This document shows positions 7,843-16,263 of a stretch of DNA of 42,811 nucleotides, piece by piece. Each line of letters starts with the position of its first letter. Positions within the stretch are counted from its first letter, which is position 1. Origin of the DNA: an uncultured Campylobacter sp. (GTDB lineage Bacteria; Campylobacterota; Campylobacteria; Campylobacterales; Campylobacteraceae); contig NZ_CALHVN010000044.1 in the NCBI RefSeq assembly GCF_938039245.1, forward strand, positions 1 through 42,811. The letters run 5' to 3'. Position numbers and translations under genes: made by a program. Below the pieces are notes generated by a model, which saw only the letters and a list, made by a program, of their open reading frames with translations, was not told the DNA's origin and ran no database searches.

Positions 7843-8877
7843 CTACAATTTGCCTTTTGCCGACGTTATGGAGTTGATAAATTTATAGTCGATATTTATC
7901 TCGCGCTCTTTGGGCAAGCTTGCGGCGAGTCGCTCCAGCGTCCCCTCAAAGTCGTCAAATAGATAATTCGCCATACTGCCCGGATTTGGATTGATCTCGT
8001 TTAGATATACTTCGCCGTTTATCTCGAAAAAGTCGCAGCGTATCAGCGCCCCGTCAAAGCCGCAGTTGTAGATGCGCTCAAAGCTTTGTTTTAGCTTGGC
8101 GGCTAGCTCTGCGCCGATGTCGGCCTCGCGCGCCCTGCTCTCGTTTGAAAAGCTCATATACTTTTGCTCATAGTCTAGAAATTCTTTCTTTTTAGGCTCT
8201 TCGATGATGGAAAATTTGATCTCGCCGTCTGCCTTGCAGCCTGCCAAATTGTACTCCTTAACGCCCTCGATAAAGGGCTCTACTAGGATCTCTTTGTCAA
8301 ACTCGTATGCCACGTCTAGGCCGTATTCTAGCTCGCCAGCGTCCTTTATCACGCTAACTCCTATCGAGCTTCCTAGGCGAAGCGGCTTTAGAATCACGGG
8401 CAGCGGTAGGCTAGGCGCCTTTTCCCTGCTTATAACCTCGTAGTTTAGGGTTTTTACGCCGGCTTTTTGCGCGAGTAGTTTGGTTAGCTCTTTGTTGTAG
8501 CTTAGCGCGCTAGCCTCCACGCGAGGGCCGATGTAGCTAAGGCCGTAAAACTCGAGCAGCGCTGCGATTTTGCCATCCTCACCGTCCATGCCGTGGACTA
8601 AATTTATAAACGCGTCTGCCTCGACCTTTTTCTCGCCGAGCAGCCCGCCCGCGAAAAATCCGCCCTGTTTTAGAGTGAGCTTTTTGGCGTTTTTATACTT
8701 GCCAGAGCTAAAGAAATTCGCCTTCATATCGGCGCCGTTTATCAAATAAAATTCTCTAAATTTATCGCAAAATATAAACAAAGGCTCGTTTTTTAGCACC
8801 TTTTTTAGGGCTATGGCGCTTACGATACTGATCTCATGCTCGTAGCTTTTTGCGCCAAATATCACAGCAAATTTCAT
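7843..8877 (-). CDS. ddl: D-alanine--D-alanine ligase
   Basis: The 344-residue protein is a complete ATP-grasp D-Ala-D-Ala ligase, which makes the dipeptide that MurF adds to the peptidoglycan precursor. Visible motifs include FGAKSYEHEISIVSA at the N-terminus, VHGMDGEDGKI in the substrate region, PVILKPLRLGSSIGVSVI in the ATP-grasp domain, and the magnesium-binding NEINPNPGSMANYL near the C-terminus. The start has an AAAAGG site. It is the last gene of the leftward series after ruvA (13-base gap), as in C. jejuni (Cj0798c-Cj0799c, from memory). Confidence 0.95.
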   Translation of the reverse strand: MKFAVIFGAKSYEHEISIVSAIALKKVLKNEPLFIFCDKFREFYLINGADMKANFFSSGKYKNAKKLTLKQGGFFAGGLLGEKKVEADAFINLVHGMDGEDGKIAALLEFYGLSYIGPRVEASALSYNKELTKLLAQKAGVKTLNYEVISREKAPSLPLPVILKPLRLGSSIGVSVIKDAGELEYGLDVAYEFDKEILVEPFIEGVKEYNLAGCKADGEIKFSIIEEPKKKEFLDYEQKYMSFSNESRAREADIGAELAAKLKQSFERIYNCGFDGALIRCDFFEINGEVYLNEINPNPGSMANYLFDDFEGTLERLAASLPKEREINIDYKFINSITSAKGKL

Positions 8878-8890
8878 ATTTTTTCCTTTT

Positions 8891-9445
8891 TTATGCTAGT
8901 TTTTTTAGGGCTTGTTTGATGAGTTCGCCCGTATTTTGTGCGTCGCACTCGCTAAGCGCCTTGGTTATCTTTTCTCTTTTAAAGCCAAGACTCTCCAGGG
9001 CCAAGATCGCTTCGTGCTGATGGCTAGGCAGATTTTCATCCATCGTCATCTTTGCGTCGCTAAGCTCGGCGATGATGCGTCTAGCAGTCTTTGCGCCGAT
9101 ACCCGGCACCGTTTGCAGAGCCGCAGCATCTCCGCTTTTAACCGCGTTTAAAAATGCGTTCGGATTTAGACTAGAGCACACCGCCATCGCAGTCGCCGCG
9201 CCGATACCGCTTAGTTTTATCAGCATCTCAAACATCTTTTGTTCGTTACTATCTAAAAACCCGTAAAGCAAGTCCGCATCCTCGCGGATGATCTGCGTGA
9301 TGTTTAGCTCCACGCTCTGGCCTCGCTCGAGTTTCGCCGAGCAAAAAAGCGAGATCGCCACGCCGTAGCTCACGCCGCCGGCCGTCTTTAAGATGAGATT
9401 TGCGGGCTCTTTTTTGGTTATGACGCCCTCGATCGCTTTTATCAT
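8891..9445 (-). CDS. ruvA: Holliday junction DNA helicase subunit RuvA
   Basis: RuvA binds four-way junctions and recruits the RuvB motor for branch migration. The 184-residue protein shows the OB-fold N-terminus (MIKAIEGVITKKEPANLILK), two helix-hairpin-helix motifs (KLSGIGAATAMAV and TVPGIGAKTARRII) and a C-terminal three-helix domain (EAILALESLGFKREKITKAL) that contacts RuvB. Length matches the family. The AAAGG site before ATG supports the start. It lies between the transporter lipoprotein gene and ddl, without ruvB or ruvC nearby, as is usual in Campylobacter. Confidence 0.95.
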   Translation of the reverse strand: MIKAIEGVITKKEPANLILKTAGGVSYGVAISLFCSAKLERGQSVELNITQIIREDADLLYGFLDSNEQKMFEMLIKLSGIGAATAMAVCSSLNPNAFLNAVKSGDAAALQTVPGIGAKTARRIIAELSDAKMTMDENLPSHQHEAILALESLGFKREKITKALSECDAQNTGELIKQALKKLA

Positions 9446-9473
9446 CGTTTTCCTTTAAAATTTGCGATTATCT

Positions 9474-10037
9474 CTAAAATTTGATTAATTCTTGCAAAAA
9501 TTTATCAGTAACCTCGCTAAAAGCGGCGTTTAGCGCCCTCATCGCGATTTCGCCCTCATCCGCGCCTGCGTCTTTTTGCGAGCTTAGCACGACGCTTTTT
9601 AGCTCTTTGCCGTCTTTAAAAAAGCTAAACATCATCGAAATTTGCGCCTTTTGATCTTTGATTTGAAGAGTTAGCAAATTTGACTTTACGCTGATGTCCG
9701 CGTTTTTAAAAGAGGGCTTAAACGCGCACTGATCGCTCGCGGCTATGATCAAATTTCGCCTCGCCATCTCGCTTGGGAGCGCTAAAAATTTGATATTTTT
9801 TAGCGGACGGATCTCGCCGTTTGCGTCTATTTTCAGGACTTCGCGGCTCTCATACGCGCCAAAAACCCGCACCTCCTCGATGAAAACGGTTTTTTCCGGC
9901 TTGTTTTCACACTCTTTAAATTGATCTTCCGCGCCGCCTAGCATAAAATAATTCGTCCTGGGCGCAGGCTTTGCCAAAACGCTACAACCGCTAAAAAACA
10001 GCGCCGCCAGAGCTAAAACCGTACTTAAAATTTTCAT
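9474..10037 (-). CDS. ABC-type transport auxiliary lipoprotein (Mla/MCE locus)
   Basis: The 187-residue protein starts with a lipoprotein signal (hydrophobic stretch then FFSGC, lipidated Cys at 18) and continues with NYFMLGG and VRVFGAYESREV, typical of the auxiliary lipoprotein family that accompanies MCE transporters (PqiC-like). It probably bridges the MCE protein to the outer membrane. Its ATG overlaps the stop of the MCE gene (ATGA), indicating translational coupling. It corresponds by position to the lipoprotein at the end of the C. jejuni Cj1646-Cj1649 locus, recalled from memory. Confidence 0.75.
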   Translation of the reverse strand: MKILSTVLALAALFFSGCSVLAKPAPRTNYFMLGGAEDQFKECENKPEKTVFIEEVRVFGAYESREVLKIDANGEIRPLKNIKFLALPSEMARRNLIIAASDQCAFKPSFKNADISVKSNLLTLQIKDQKAQISMMFSFFKDGKELKSVVLSSQKDAGADEGEIAMRALNAAFSEVTDKFLQELIKF

Positions 10038-10966
10038 TTTTCGTCCTTTTTCTGCGTATCTTTAAAGAAAAATTCGTACGGGTCGTCCTCGAGTCTAAAA
10101 AGGGTATTTCTAAAATCAGAAATGAGCTTTTGGAAGCTAAGCAACGTCCTCTCCGTCTCGTCGCCAATCGTATTTAGCGCATCTTTCACGTCGTATTCGC
10201 CGCTTTTTATCTTTTCTGCTATCGCGGTTTGTAGATTTTTTAGCGCCTGCGCGGCGTCTGCGGCCTTGGTCGTAAACGAATTTACGAACTCAAGCGTGCC
10301 CGAGGCGTTTTTTAGCGCTTTTTTTAGCTCATTTAGAGTCAAATTCGCATTTGCCAAAACCTCGTTTGCGTTTGCGATAGTCGCGTTTATATCGAGATTT
10401 TCGGCGTTTATCTTTTTAGCGGCTTCATCAACCGAAACCAGGATAGACGAAAATTTAGCCGCGTTTTCGTCGCTTAAAAATTTATTGATATTTTTAAAAG
10501 TCATTTCTAAATTTTGCGTCAAGTACTCGGCTCTGTCGCCGATTTTGTCGAAAAAACCGGCCTCAAGCCCGATGTAGGCCTTTTCGTTTTTACTAAAAAG
10601 CGGACTGTTTGCGCTTCCTCTAGAGATATTTAGGTAGCCGATGCCGGTTATTCCTTGTATCTGGGCAGAAGCGGTACTGTCTTTTTTGATAGGCAGGTCT
10701 TTTCTCACGGAGAGCTCAAGCTCGATAAGGGCTTCTTTTTCGTCGGCAAAGCGGATATCCTTGACGCTGCCAGCGTCTACGCCGATAAATTTGACCGTAG
10801 AGTCCCTTTTTATGCCGCTTGGCAGGCTTGTAGTTTTGATGAAATACGACCTGTAATCATCGGCCTTTTTCCCGTATCCGCCTAGCCACCACGCCGCGAT
10901 ACCTAGCGCGCTCACTACTAGCACGAAAAAGAGGCCTATCAAAGTATAATTTATTTTATTTCCCAC
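10034..10966 (-). CDS. mlaD: MCE-domain protein MlaD (phospholipid transport)
   Basis: The 310-residue protein has one N-terminal membrane helix (about 8-28) followed by an MCE domain (about 38-115, with SGIKRDSTVKFIGVDAG and TGIGYLNISRG). A long helical region rich in Ala, Asn and Leu (150-300) is likely a periplasmic coiled coil. MlaD-type proteins form hexameric rings that bind phospholipid between the MlaFE transporter and periplasmic carriers. The start is GTG with AAGGA eight bases upstream, overlapping the ATPase gene by 11 bases. MlaC and MlaA are not in the window. Confidence 0.85.
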   Translation of the reverse strand: MGNKINYTLIGLFFVLVVSALGIAAWWLGGYGKKADDYRSYFIKTTSLPSGIKRDSTVKFIGVDAGSVKDIRFADEKEALIELELSVRKDLPIKKDSTASAQIQGITGIGYLNISRGSANSPLFSKNEKAYIGLEAGFFDKIGDRAEYLTQNLEMTFKNINKFLSDENAAKFSSILVSVDEAAKKINAENLDINATIANANEVLANANLTLNELKKALKNASGTLEFVNSFTTKAADAAQALKNLQTAIAEKIKSGEYDVKDALNTIGDETERTLLSFQKLISDFRNTLFRLEDDPYEFFFKDTQKKDEK

Positions 10967-11699
10967 CGTTTTTCCTTGTTTTTAAAAGCTCTTCGAGCGG
11001 ATTTTCGGGCATTTGTATCAGCTGCTCAAACGTCCCCTCGAAGGCTATCTTTTTATCCTGAAGTATCAAAAACCTATCTAAAATCGTGCAAATACTGTCT
11101 ATATCGTGCGTCACCATCACTACCGTGACGCCAAGCGTATCTCGCAGCTCCACCACCAGCTCGTCAAATGCCCGCGCGCTACTTGGGTCAAGGCCTGAGT
11201 TTGGCTCGTCTAAAAACAGAATTTTAGGACTTAGCACCAGAGCCCTAGCCATAGCCACGCGCTTTTTCATACCGCCGCTTAGCTCGCTTGGGTACTGCAA
11301 AGCGACGTTTTCGCTAAGGCCTACTTTTTGCAGCCAAAACATCGCTATCTCGCGCATCGAGCGCTCACTCATCCCGCTATACTCTTTTAGCAGGATATAG
11401 ATGTTTTCCAGTACGTTCATCGAGGTATAAAGCGCGCCGAACTGAAACATCACGCTGCAAGCAAGCTTTATCTCCTGCCTGGCTGCTTCGTCTAACGACC
11501 ACAGATCGCGCCCTAGCATCTCGATCTTGCCCGCGCTTGGCTTTTTTAGATATATCATCGTTTTCATCAACGTCGATTTACCCGTGCCGCTACCGCCCAG
11601 TAGACCGTAAATTTCAGCCTCGTTTACGTGAAAATTTAGCCCGTCGTGGATCACTCGGTCGCCGAATTTCGTAGTTAAATCAGTCGCTTTTATTATCAT
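10956..11699 (-). CDS. mlaF: ABC transporter ATPase MlaF-type (IamA-like)
   Basis: The 247-residue ATPase carries Walker A GGSGTGKST (35-43), the signature LSGGMKKRVAMARAL, Walker B ILFLDEPNSGLDP and the switch His in MVTHD. The SGGMKKRVA form is characteristic of the MlaF (Ttg2A) family, which powers phospholipid movement between inner and outer membranes. It follows the permease gene directly (TAA then ATG, no gap). In C. jejuni the counterpart at Cj1647 is known as IamA, invasion-associated marker; that equivalence is from memory and not tested. Confidence 0.9.
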   Translation of the reverse strand: MIIKATDLTTKFGDRVIHDGLNFHVNEAEIYGLLGGSGTGKSTLMKTMIYLKKPSAGKIEMLGRDLWSLDEAARQEIKLACSVMFQFGALYTSMNVLENIYILLKEYSGMSERSMREIAMFWLQKVGLSENVALQYPSELSGGMKKRVAMARALVLSPKILFLDEPNSGLDPSSARAFDELVVELRDTLGVTVVMVTHDIDSICTILDRFLILQDKKIAFEGTFEQLIQMPENPLEELLKTRKNGGK

Positions 11700-12836
11700 T
11701 TATATGCCTAGCTGCGTGAAAATAATCGAAAACAGCGCGTCCACCATGATCACGCCAAATATCGCATTCACCACGCTCACGGTCGTATATGTGCCCACGC
11801 TTTGAGTATTTCCGCCGATCTGAAAGCCTCTCATGCAGCCGATAAACGCGATCACGACGCCAAAAAACGGAGCCTTAAAAAGCCCGACGTAAAGATGCTT
11901 GATCTCCACCTCTTGGCCAAATCTCGCTAGATAGCTATCAAAGCTGATGTTTAGGTAGTTTTCCATCACGACCATCTCGCCTAGTATCCCCGATACGTCG
12001 GCTAAAAACACGATAAGAGGCATGGCTATGATGAGAGCTATCACGCGCGGCAGAACGAGAAATTTAAACGGATCAAATCCCATCGTTTTCATCGCGTCGA
12101 TCTCTTCGGTAATTTTCATAACGCCGATTTGCGCGGTAAAGCTAGACGCCAGACGCCCCGCCACGATGATAGCGGCGATGAGCGGAGCTATCTCGCGCAG
12201 GGTCAAAAGCCCCATCATCTCGACGATTATTATCGTAGCGCCAAAACTCGCAAGCAGGCTTGAACCCTGATAAGCTAGCACTATACCGATGAGAAAAGAG
12301 GTGAGGCACACGATAAAAACGGACTTTATCCCCGCATCCTCAAAATAAGCCAAAATTTCCTTTACGCGGATATTTTTTAGCATGAATATATTGCTAAATT
12401 TAACCAAAAACTCGCCCATAAAATTTAAAAATGCGCAAAATCCCGCAAAAAACGCGGTTAAATTTTTGCCGATTTGAGAAAGCGGATTTCCGCGCGGTTT
12501 GGAGTTTATGATCTGTTTTATTTTGGGATTTACTTCGCTATTTATCGAATCAAAAATCTTTTGCGCGTGCGGGGTTAAATTTATAAGCTCATAGCTTTTA
12601 CGCGCATTTTGTAATGTATTTTTTAAAAATAGAGCCGCGGCATAGTCAAACTCTTTGACGTCTTTAAAATTTAAGACGATTTTGCTAAATTTATTCGAGC
12701 TAAGTAGATTTTGCGTAGCCTTCCAAATTTTAGCTGGCAGCTTGTAATTCCAGTCGTTTTTTAGGTTTATCTTTAGCGCTTCGCCCTCTTGCTCGCACTC
12801 AAAAAATTTACTCTTAAATTTTAAAGAAAAAGGCAA
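11700..12836 (-). CDS. mlaE: MlaE-type permease with N-terminal STAS domain (IamB-like)
   Basis: The 378-residue protein fuses an N-terminal STAS-like domain (about 1-110, with KIVLNFKDVKEFDYAAALFL) to an MlaE permease (about 125-378). The permease part has five to six membrane helices and the conserved REIAPLIAAIIVAGRLASSF and GFDPFKFLVLPRVIA segments. The STAS part plays the role of separate MlaB in E. coli. The start is TTG, with AAAGG seven bases upstream inside the end of the fapA-like gene and only two bases between stop and start, so the genes are coupled. It is the membrane component of the Mla-type lipid transporter. Confidence 0.9.
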   Translation of the reverse strand: MPFSLKFKSKFFECEQEGEALKINLKNDWNYKLPAKIWKATQNLLSSNKFSKIVLNFKDVKEFDYAAALFLKNTLQNARKSYELINLTPHAQKIFDSINSEVNPKIKQIINSKPRGNPLSQIGKNLTAFFAGFCAFLNFMGEFLVKFSNIFMLKNIRVKEILAYFEDAGIKSVFIVCLTSFLIGIVLAYQGSSLLASFGATIIIVEMMGLLTLREIAPLIAAIIVAGRLASSFTAQIGVMKITEEIDAMKTMGFDPFKFLVLPRVIALIIAMPLIVFLADVSGILGEMVVMENYLNISFDSYLARFGQEVEIKHLYVGLFKAPFFGVVIAFIGCMRGFQIGGNTQSVGTYTTVSVVNAIFGVIMVDALFSIIFTQLGI

Positions 12837-12838
12837 AT

Positions 12839-14737
12839 TTAGACCTTTCTTAGGTTGTTATTTTTCTTGATAACGTAGTCTATATCGCCCTCCTCGGTTT
12901 GAACCTTTGCGATCTTTAGCACGCGGGCGATCTCATTTTCTCTGGTGTTGTAGGTTATATCGCGAGCTGGATCTACGAGCCTAAATTTAACCTCGTTAAA
13001 TTCGCGCCACTTATCGTGATTTATCACTTTGGAGTTAAAAATCCCCTCTTGTATTCCTACTATCTCCTCTTTTAGCTCGGCGATCATATCTTTTTTTTCT
13101 CTAAAATCCTTTAAAAGCGCGTTGTACTCGTGCACTAGCTGCTGATATTCTTTTAGCTTCTTTATAAAAGTAGCCGGCGGCGTAATGCTTGAGTTTTTTA
13201 GCTCCTCGATCTTAGCTTTGATGACGTTTATCGGGCCTTTGTTTTCCTCTATGACGCATCTTTTGGACTCTAGGATTCGCGGCATTTTAGCGATTTGTTC
13301 TCTTATGATTTTTATCTTCGCCGTAGCTTCATTTATCTTTTCGCCCGAGTTTTTTACCATGCTAAAATCTACTAAAATTTTATTATTTACGCCTTTTAGC
13401 CTTTTTATCTCCACGCTATCTGCTACGATTATTTTCGCATTTGACGCTAGAGTGTCGATGATTACGCTTTCTGCGATTATCTCTCCGCCTAGAACCGACT
13501 TTATGCGAGCGATTTTAGCTTTTACCCTGCCGCCTTCTAAACGGTCTATATCGACGCTGTCTCCCTCAAAGCTACCGATATGCACGGCTATTTTCGCTTC
13601 TTTGGCTTCGATTAGAGATTTTGCGTGGGTTTGTCCGCCTATAGATACTTTATTTGCCTTTACGACGGCGTTTGCGGCGACGTTTCCTTCGATATTTACT
13701 TCATTGGCCTCAACGGTCATGCCCGTGCCTATGGCGTCTTTATTTATATCTCGCTCTTTTACGTTTAGCGTGACGCTGGTATCTAGCCCCGCATCTACAG
13801 AACCGGTGGTTTTAAAAGAAATTTCATTTACGTCTAGCTCGTCTTTGATATCAAAGACTCCGTTTTTTTCGTAAACGTAGCCAGCCTTTTTACAAAAATA
13901 TCTTATACCCGTCTCATCCTCGGCGCAATAGATGTTTTCGGTGATTTGCGGCATTTTAGTTATCGTCGTTTTGGCTTTTTGGATAGCTAGGAGGTTTCCG
14001 CGCACGTCGCGGCCGCTAGAACCGTCTTTGGCTTTTATATATTCTATTATCAGCTCGTTTTCTATCGCTCCTAGCAGATAGCCTCTGTTTGCGTGATCGA
14101 TTTTGCCGTTTTCGTCCGCGTTTTTTATCTTGCTTTTATAATAAAATATCAAATCGTCATCCACCGAGGGTTTAGCCTCTACGCCCTGCGTCACCGTAAA
14201 AACGTAGTCTTTGTCCAGATATTCCTTCACTCTTAGCGCAGATGTAATTTTGGCTATCTCCTCATGCATCGTTTTATCTCTGATACCGATTAGGATGCCT
14301 ACTTTTATCATTTTTTTATAGATGAAATCAACCATCTTTTTGCCCAGTTCCTCGAAATAAACGGCGTCTCCTCCGCGCGAAACGGTAGCTAGGATTTTGG
14401 TTAAATTTTTATTGGCGTTTATAGCTATGCTAGGCAGCACGATGGGCTTAGCGCGTCTAAGGTCGTAAAATTTGACTCTATAAATTTGCTTTAGGCTCTC
14501 TACCTTTTCTACGTAAAATTTATCGTCGTCAAAGACGCCCAGCTTGCTTTGGGCTAGCATTCTTGGCGATTTTTCTCCGACTATTTTGCACTCGGTTTTA
14601 AAGTCTAAAATTTCAAAATCTATAAATTTATTATCCACTCCGTACTTTCTAACTAGATTTAGCACCTCGCCGTACGGGCTTGGCGTTTCTATCTCGATGT
14701 CTTCAAGGTACGTTTGCGCGTTTTGGTTTTCTGGCAC
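12839..14737 (-). CDS. FapA-like DUF342 protein
   Basis: The protein of about 632 residues is a FapA/DUF342 family member. A central region (about 330-470) has regular short repeats such as VTLNVKERDINKDAIGTG and VNIEGNVAANAVVKANKVSIG, consistent with a parallel beta-helix. It is followed by a coiled coil (about 490-590). Related proteins bind DNA or polymers and influence cell surface or flagellar functions; the role here is unknown. I prefer the GTG at 14737, which has GAGAG six bases upstream, to the TTG at 14752, which has no site. It heads the leftward transporter series and is divergent from murJ; the position matches Cj0800c next to Cj0801. Confidence 0.8.
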   Translation of the reverse strand: MPENQNAQTYLEDIEIETPSPYGEVLNLVRKYGVDNKFIDFEILDFKTECKIVGEKSPRMLAQSKLGVFDDDKFYVEKVESLKQIYRVKFYDLRRAKPIVLPSIAINANKNLTKILATVSRGGDAVYFEELGKKMVDFIYKKMIKVGILIGIRDKTMHEEIAKITSALRVKEYLDKDYVFTVTQGVEAKPSVDDDLIFYYKSKIKNADENGKIDHANRGYLLGAIENELIIEYIKAKDGSSGRDVRGNLLAIQKAKTTITKMPQITENIYCAEDETGIRYFCKKAGYVYEKNGVFDIKDELDVNEISFKTTGSVDAGLDTSVTLNVKERDINKDAIGTGMTVEANEVNIEGNVAANAVVKANKVSIGGQTHAKSLIEAKEAKIAVHIGSFEGDSVDIDRLEGGRVKAKIARIKSVLGGEIIAESVIIDTLASNAKIIVADSVEIKRLKGVNNKILVDFSMVKNSGEKINEATAKIKIIREQIAKMPRILESKRCVIEENKGPINVIKAKIEELKNSSITPPATFIKKLKEYQQLVHEYNALLKDFREKKDMIAELKEEIVGIQEGIFNSKVINHDKWREFNEVKFRLVDPARDITYNTRENEIARVLKIAKVQTEEGDIDYVIKKNNNLRKV

Positions 14738-14862
14738 GTGATACTCTCGCAATTTTTTGATTTTCGGTCGATTATCTCTAAAATTTCATTAAAAACTCTT
14801 GATTTTACGTCTTTTAAAACTAAATTTGCCTATCATTGCGCTAAAAATTTACTAGGATTTTC

Positions 14863-16263
14863 GTGTTTATCAAGGGCTTTTTTTCAAACAGCATCGGCAT
14901 CATGGTTTCGCGAGTTTTAGGGCTCGTGCGCGACTTGCTCACGGCTTCTACTTTGGGCGCGGGCATTTATAGCGATATATTTTTTATCGCGTTTAAGATA
15001 CCCAATTTATTGCGCCGTATCTTTGGCGAGGGGGCCTTTGCCAACGCTTTTTTGCCAAATTTTACTAAATCAAATAAAAAATCGCTCTTTAGCGCCGAGA
15101 TTTTTCTTAGATTTCTAGCCTTTATCGGCATTCTCACGCTTTTGGTAAATTTATTCGCTCCGTTTTTTACCTCCGTTATCGCCACGGGCCTAGCGCCCGG
15201 CGACATAAACGAAGCCGTCCCGCTCGTAAAAATCAACTTCTACTACCTAGCGCTCATCTTTGCCGTTACTTTTTTAGCCTCGCTTTTGCAGTATCGCGGG
15301 CACTTTGCAACGACGGCGTTTTCGACCGCTTTGCTAAATTTAGCCATGATCGGCTCTTTAGTTTTAGCTCGCGGACAGGAGCCTAAGGTCGCGGCTTATT
15401 ATTTGAGTTTTGGCGTCGTGGTAGGCGGCGTTTTGCAGCTCATCGCGCACCTTATCGCGCTTAAATTTAACGGCATCTCAAAGCTCTTTTTCGGCGGCCT
15501 AGTTAAATTTGCTCGCGGCAAAAGAGCCGATACGAAAGGATTTTTTAGCAACTTTTTTCACGGTCTAGTCGGATCGTCCGCGATGCAGCTAAGCTCGTTT
15601 ATGGATACGTGGCTGGCGTCGTTTTTGGCGGCTGGATCGATCAGCTATCTTTTCTATGCCAACCGTATTTTTCAGCTGCCTTTAGCGATATTTGCGATCG
15701 CGCTCTCAACCGCGCTTTTTCCCAAAATCACGCGCCAGATCAAGGCAGGGAGCGAAGCCGAAGCTCTAAAATGGATGCGAAAAAGCTTTGAAATTTTATA
15801 TTTTTTGCTCTTTGCGGCGGCCATCGGCGGCATCGTTTTGGCCCAGCCTATCATCAAGCTGCTTTTTGAACGCGGAAGCTTCACGGCATCCGATACGGCG
15901 GCGACCGCGAGCGTTTTGGCCGCCTACATGATCGGACTTTTGCCATTTGGACTTGCTAAACTTTTTTCGCTTTGGCTTTATGCACATTTACAGCAAAAGC
16001 TAGCCTCCAAAATCGCCGTTATCACGCTTGCTTTTAACCTCGTTTTAGCCGTTGCTTTGATGCAAATTTACGGTGCGTTCGGACTAGCACTTGCTAGCTC
16101 GCTGGGCGGGTTTTTGACGCTGGCTTTAAACGTCAAATTTTTTGGGATAAGGAAATTTTTAGCTATAATCGAGCCTAAAAAATTAACGCTTTTAAGCGCG
16201 GTTCTGGCTTTAGAGGCGGTAATTTTGATATTTTTAAGGAAATTTTTAGATGCAAATTTTTGA
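14863..16263 (+). CDS. murJ: Lipid II flippase MurJ (MviN)
   Basis: MurJ moves lipid II across the inner membrane for peptidoglycan synthesis. The 466-residue protein has about 13-14 membrane helices. It shows the family N-terminus ending in GLVRDLLTASTLGAG, then FKIPNLLRRIFGEGAFANAF, and later PLAIFAIALSTALFPKI. The start is GTG (first residues MFIKGFFSNS) with AGGA upstream. It heads the rightward series and overlaps cysS by 14 bases. The spacer to the divergent fapA-like gene is about 125 bases and should hold both promoters. Confidence 0.95.
   Translation: MFIKGFFSNSIGIMVSRVLGLVRDLLTASTLGAGIYSDIFFIAFKIPNLLRRIFGEGAFANAFLPNFTKSNKKSLFSAEIFLRFLAFIGILTLLVNLFAPFFTSVIATGLAPGDINEAVPLVKINFYYLALIFAVTFLASLLQYRGHFATTAFSTALLNLAMIGSLVLARGQEPKVAAYYLSFGVVVGGVLQLIAHLIALKFNGISKLFFGGLVKFARGKRADTKGFFSNFFHGLVGSSAMQLSSFMDTWLASFLAAGSISYLFYANRIFQLPLAIFAIALSTALFPKITRQIKAGSEAEALKWMRKSFEILYFLLFAAAIGGIVLAQPIIKLLFERGSFTASDTAATASVLAAYMIGLLPFGLAKLFSLWLYAHLQQKLASKIAVITLAFNLVLAVALMQIYGAFGLALASSLGGFLTLALNVKFFGIRKFLAIIEPKKLTLLSAVLALEAVILIFLRKFLDANF

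Noticed and set aside
13185..13874. 229-codon frame antisense to the fapA-like gene
   Set aside because: It mirrors a well-supported gene; its Ser/Phe/Thr-rich content is the usual antisense shadow of an acidic, Lys-rich protein.
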